DNA of 64,000 bases from NCBI GenBank assembly GCA_936450465.1, contig OW388291.1, positions 79,559,436 to 79,623,435 of the forward strand. Reading direction: 5' to 3'. This stretch comes from Gibbula magus. Lineage: Eukaryota; Mollusca; Gastropoda; Trochida; Trochidae. This document shows positions 57,101 to 63,100 of the stretch, piece by piece; the first letter of the stretch is position 1; every line of letters starts with the position of its first letter. The position numbers were made by a program, and so were the translations under genes. The notes below the pieces were generated by a model. The model searched no databases and was not told the DNA's origin. It was given only the letters and a program-made list of their open reading frames with translations.

Positions 57101-60100
57101 AAACTTTGGGTCTCGCCTTTCCCTGTTCCGCCTTCTCCTCAGCATAAATAAAATTGGAATTTTTTTGGACAAAATGTTTTTCATTATTCAAGTTATTCTA
57201 ACAAGTTGAATCATCGCTGGGGTCACTTTGTTCTTAAAAACTATTTCTGATTTCAAAATTAGATCAAAGGGTTAACGTGGCCTTATAACCAATATCTCAT
57301 GACCTTGAACTTGACGTTCAAGGTCACACCATCAATGATTACTTTTCATTGTGTATAACAATCATGCAATGACTCAATAGTGCTCATTGTTAACATAAGG
57401 CATATTCACAATAGCACGCTTAAGTTGTGACCTTGCTGTGACCTTGACCTTTGACAGATTTTAGCAAAAACGTTTTCAAATCTTGGTCTTTCTCCATAGT
57501 TGATATATACCAAGTTAGGGGCTGATAGCACAGAAGTTGTTGAAGTTATCGTGTTTACAAGGATTTTTGTAGTGATTTCAGAACTCATGACCTTGACCTT
57601 GAATGTGAGCATATCAAAATGTTTCCCCAGGTGTACAAGAAAGAAGCTATATATATGAGGTGTTGATACCTTCATGGAAAAAAGTTATTAGGTGATTTCA
57701 GAACTGGTGACCTTGACCCTATCTCGTGACCTTGACCTTTAAAATTCAAGGTCACTCAATCAGTGATCACTTTTCATTGTGTATAACAATCATTTAATGA
57801 TTCAAAGTGTTAATAGTTGAAATAAAACATTTTCGCAAAAGCATGCTTAAGTCGTGCCCTCGCTGTGACCTTGACCTTTGACGGATGTTAGCGAAAACCT
57901 TTTCAAATCTTGGCCTTTCTCCATAGTTGATGTACACCAAATAAGAGCCTGATAGTACAAATATTTTTCAAGTTATCGTGTTTACAAGGATTTTTTTAGC
58001 GATTTCAGAACTCGTGACCTTGACCTTTGACCTTGAATATGAACATGTCAAAAAAATTCCCCAGGGGCATAAGTAAGAAGTTATGTATATGAGTTCTCAA
58101 AACCTTCTAGGAAAAAAGTTATAGCGAATACAAAACGCGCGTGCGGCGGCGGCGGCGACGGAAACTGCCCAAAAACTGATAGCAGCTCCGACTTAGTCGG
58201 AGCTGCTAATTAGTCATCAGTTCTTAGTCAGTCTGCAGGTAAACAACTCTATTTCTCATCCATACCAAGTTACATATCTTATGACAGTCACAACAATAGA
58301 ATCCTGATACACAAATGTTTAAACTTTCAAAGCTTTTTGCAACACTCAATGATTAAACATAGGTCACCATACTGCAACAAGAGCAACGGTTGTCAGTTGC
58401 ACGTCAGATACCCTGTCAGATTGTCAAACAAAAAGATGTAAATGTCGACCTGTCCAGGAATGTGCTATGGCTACTGTAACTAAAGCATTCTGTGACCATC
58501 AGGGGCTACATTAATCACTGGGGACTGTCGGTGACCTGTGGGGTTAAGGGGAACTTTCTCCCTAATTTTGTTATACCTTATTGAAAGTTTAGATCATAAA
58601 GTGAGTGAGTTATTGCATAACGCCGCTTCGGAAGTATCGCGGCCATTTAGATCATAAAAACTTATATCTAATTAGGTCCTTTTTAAGTTAATTGATATGG
58701 AAATATCTGGGGTTGAATGCAATCTCCAATAATACATCACAACATAAATCTCTAGAGACTATGTAGTAGTCAGACATTTAGTCTTTGAAATGAATTATTT
58801 TAAAGGAGCTAGCCTCTGAGATGTGTTCATTTTCCTTATACTGAGCTCATACAATTGTAGACTTGCCTCGGCTCTTTAAATATAAGGTGTCTGGATGACA
58901 GACTAACTATGTAGGTGAGGGTTTACTTTTCTATAGCATATACTCCAATGCATCGCTTTCCACGACTGAAGTGCAAGACCAACAAATGAAGTAATGAGGT
59001 TACTCTATCCAAAGATACGAGGAAGAAGTTTGTATCTGCATCAATCACTCTTTCAGGTGTGGGCCGAGAACTTGACCCAATTTCTCTCTCCCCTCTTCTA
59101 AATACCGATCTAGCTGTTACAACCATGTGACAAGGGGTGAACATGAATCTTTGTAACAAGTTCATGAGTCTAGAAACTATGTAACATTCCATTGTACAAT
59201 CTAGAAAATTAAAATTTTATGAGAAAAAAACAAATTCAAATTTAGCAATTTGAAAAGATTTATTCACAGTTAAGTTGATTTTGAATAGTGGAAACGAAGG
59301 AGCTTTAAACTAAATTTTGCTTTCAAATATTCCTTAATGTCTTTTTGTTTTAATTTTTGTTTAATTAATGACACTGATTTTCACAAAATGATAACTTCTA
59401 AACAGTTACAATATTTCATAAAACAAGTATTTCCTTCATGACGATACTTGAAAATACACAAAGCCATATCCAGGGAGTGTCCCTTGTACGATTACTCTTG
59501 CCATCTACTTGAAGGTTTAACGGACATGACAGAGGTTAAACACTATAAATTCATACCCAGGTACCTCTTGATATTTAAATCCTAAAGTATCTGTCCAGAC
59601 CGTAACTCAACTGGAAGAACGCCTCGATAAAATCAGTATATATATATCAGCCCCTCCCAAGTTAGTCACTATGAACATAAAATCAGTCCACGTTGAGGTT
59701 ATAATCTCTCTAAACTGTACAATAGTTGAAGTACCCGGCAACCTACAATATGTAAGGGATTTATACACAGTGTAAACATATGTTTATTCAATAATAGATT
59801 GAACATGGATTGTTAAATGCATTACCCATACCTCATACCTCTAGCTCGCTGCATATTTATTTTTAAAATATCAGACAGAATGTTTGTCTTCTTATTAAAA
59901 ACCCAGACTTGACTTGTCCACCAATTTTGATTCCCTGTTTGCAATAACGTAAGTTTTTAAACATATAGGACTCTCCCTTTAATGATAACGTCTGACTATA
60001 TCTACATCTAATCCATCATGTGAGTTGCGATCCATCATGAACCTGACATAATGTGAAACCGACAACATGCAGAAGCTGTGAAAACAACTGCTAGAAATTT

Positions 60101-63100
60101 GAGCACAAGTTAAAGAGGAAATTTTGCTAAAATTATACAAATAAAGGAGAAAAGGTCCATTAATATTTTACTTGTGTAAATTCTGTACCTATGGCTCTGA
60201 AGATCTACTTGTCAACACCAAACAAACAAGTATTTTACATTCCACACCATTTCATCTTTCAGATGTAGCACATTACATTTTGTCCATTACATGCTTTTTA
60301 CATATTCATATATTAGTCCTCCCCTTTTACATCAAAATCTAGAAGCCCTGTACAGTCTAGACTTCCCATTTAGCAAGTGTAGTTACTTGAAACAGGAAGC
60401 CAAAAGAATAAAAGTTAAAATGAAGGTGTTAGAATATTTTTAGAAAATTCATAGATTGAAATTTAGTTAGTATAAAATTTAACAAATATTATAAAGAAGC
60501 CTCTGTTATCAATCTGAAAATCCCAATTTTCCTTTTCAATATTTAATAAAATAGTTGTTATTTACAAATAAATATTTTGTCATAGTCTGAGTGTAAAACT
60601 ACCGGTACAAAGCCTATAAAGACCTACATGACAGATTCACGTAACATGAACCGCACCGAGTAGTTACACTCCCCATTCAGATACAAGCTAGTAAATTGCA
60701 GCACTGACATAGTTGAGATTTAAATTAGCGTACTGTCGACCTGTAGCTGTCAGTAGAGAGGCCACCCTTGTTACAGAGTGCATTCTGTCAGTAGAATGTC
60801 TATAACCTCTTTATTACTTATTATGTAAATGTCAACTGACTCAAAATCTGACATGTTTTACAAACATATTGATGTGTAAGTACGACTTATCTCAGCCTTA
60901 CTGAAAGAATTAAATACATGCTTTCATTTGAATCATAAAACTTAAATGATAAATACATTAAAAGGAATGCTTAGTATGGATAGCATAATACCTCTTACCG
61001 GTAAGTGGAGAAGGATATTGAAATTTACTTTCAAGCATGAAGAAAGGAGAATAAAAGTTTTGAGGGAAATGTAGATTTGCACTTTATAATAATAGTTTTT
61101 GAGTTCAGATGATCAGTGCTTGATATATTTAAAAAAAAGAACATATATGTGTATAAATAATGTCATAACAGCCCACAACCTGGTAATGTTTTTTATAAAT
61201 GTTTAATGTTTTTCTGTACTGTGCCATTAAAATGAACAAACTGATGCTTTGGGGAGGCTAGATTTCAAATATTTTATGCAATGTTAATACTTTCCTCAGA
61301 AAAGCGCAGTTTGTGTGATGTGATATATAGATGTAAGGTCCCTCATACGGTGTAAGTCATGCCTCCACAAACACCGCTAACATTACTCATACATTATCCT
61401 CTTAAACATTTGACTTTCTGTACCTTTACTTGGCACATCTACCGTTACTTACAATACCTGTGAAAATTGTTATTTGACATACAATGTAAATTGTTTTATC
61501 TTACCAATATTTGTCTTCAGCTAAGACACGCCATGACACTTGTAAAAATAGTTGTTTATAATCCTCTTAAAAGTATTATAGAGGCATTTCTTATCAAGTC
61601 GATAAAGTTTTACATACCTGTACTGGTATACTTTGCGACAGTTCTTGTCTCAGAAAAAACGTTGCTCTTCTATTTCACAATATTATAAGTCATTTTACAC
61701 CTATGTCCAAAGTCAAAGTAGTTGATGTACAAATAACTAAATGCACCGTTTTTTAGTAGTTGATGTACAAATAACTAAATGCACTGTTTAAACTTACATT
61801 TCACTACCTTCATAAAACATCATTTGAGCTTTCAGGGCAAGGTGACATTTCAAATTTCTGCAGTCATGTGTCTAAGATTTTATTACGCAAATATACACCT
61901 TACGCCCTAAATGTAATATTAAATTTCAGTTTTATATGAATAATTCATTTCAATTTCTTTACGGTATATCAGATTGCAATTGCCTTTATTGTAATGCTTG
62001 TCAGACGTGTTTGAGTAGTTTTTCTTTGATTTTCTTCAATCGGTCATTGGACTGGTCAATTGTCCGATAGGTCAATTTTCAAATCGGACCAAGTGAAATC
62101 CCAAATGGACATGTCCGGCAAATAGAGCGATTTCTGCATCCCTGGTATATCTATCTCCCACAATATTTATATATAAAAGCAAATAAAACTTGAACATAGC
62201 CTGAACTCTACACACACAATTACCATAAGTGAACATAGAAACTTGACTTTCTTCTACACTGTAAGTTTGAAATCTGAGAGGAAATCTGTTTTCAATGTAG
62301 GGGATATTATTATTTAGAGACACACCTTATTATTGGTTATATACATGTACATGAAGTGAAGCTGAAAATTCAAGGCCACAAGCCTAACCACTGTATACTT
62401 GCAATCAATAAATACAGTCAATTTCAAAATAAAGATCCCCCACAACACGAGATATGAGATTAATCTTTGGAACTGGAGTTAATAAACTATTATCATATAA
62501 CAAAATTAATTCTCTCCATATGTTTTTTAGAATTCTTACAAAAAGCCATAATTGTGACTTTTAATGTACAGTTTATGCACAATGTGTCAACTTGTTTTAC
62601 TCAAATGTGTAGAAATGTACCAAAAAATGGATATAAAAATCTAACAAAAAGAGTGATATGATCCCAATACTTATCTTGAATTATACAATGGTGTCACAGA
62701 AGTTTGTTAACATACAAGGTTGGAATAATTATTTGCATATAAACAAGAAGTCCCAAAAGGTTTTCTAAGGTAATCAAGCATAACAAATTTGACCTTTTTC
62801 ATTTGAGGACACCTTATTAGTGGTAAACAGCCATTCAACAGGTGTTGTAAATACAAACTGGGCCACTACACAGGTAATAAGCCAGGTATAGAATAAGTTT
62901 AAATAAATAACAAAATAATTTTGGGAGAGAGAAATCAGTCTAGCGGAGTCTATTTACATTTATGTTGTATAAATGTATATATTCATGAAAAAATCATAAC
63001 CTAGCCAGTACGAGTTTCAAAATAACTGGCTGGAGTATTTTGCAAAGCTCATGAGAAAGCAGCCAAGGACAATGAAAGGGAGAGGTATGTATACATTATT

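Noticed and set aside
62072..62323. 83-codon minus-strand open frame
   Set aside because: It overlaps the hAT-like relic and shows no domain.
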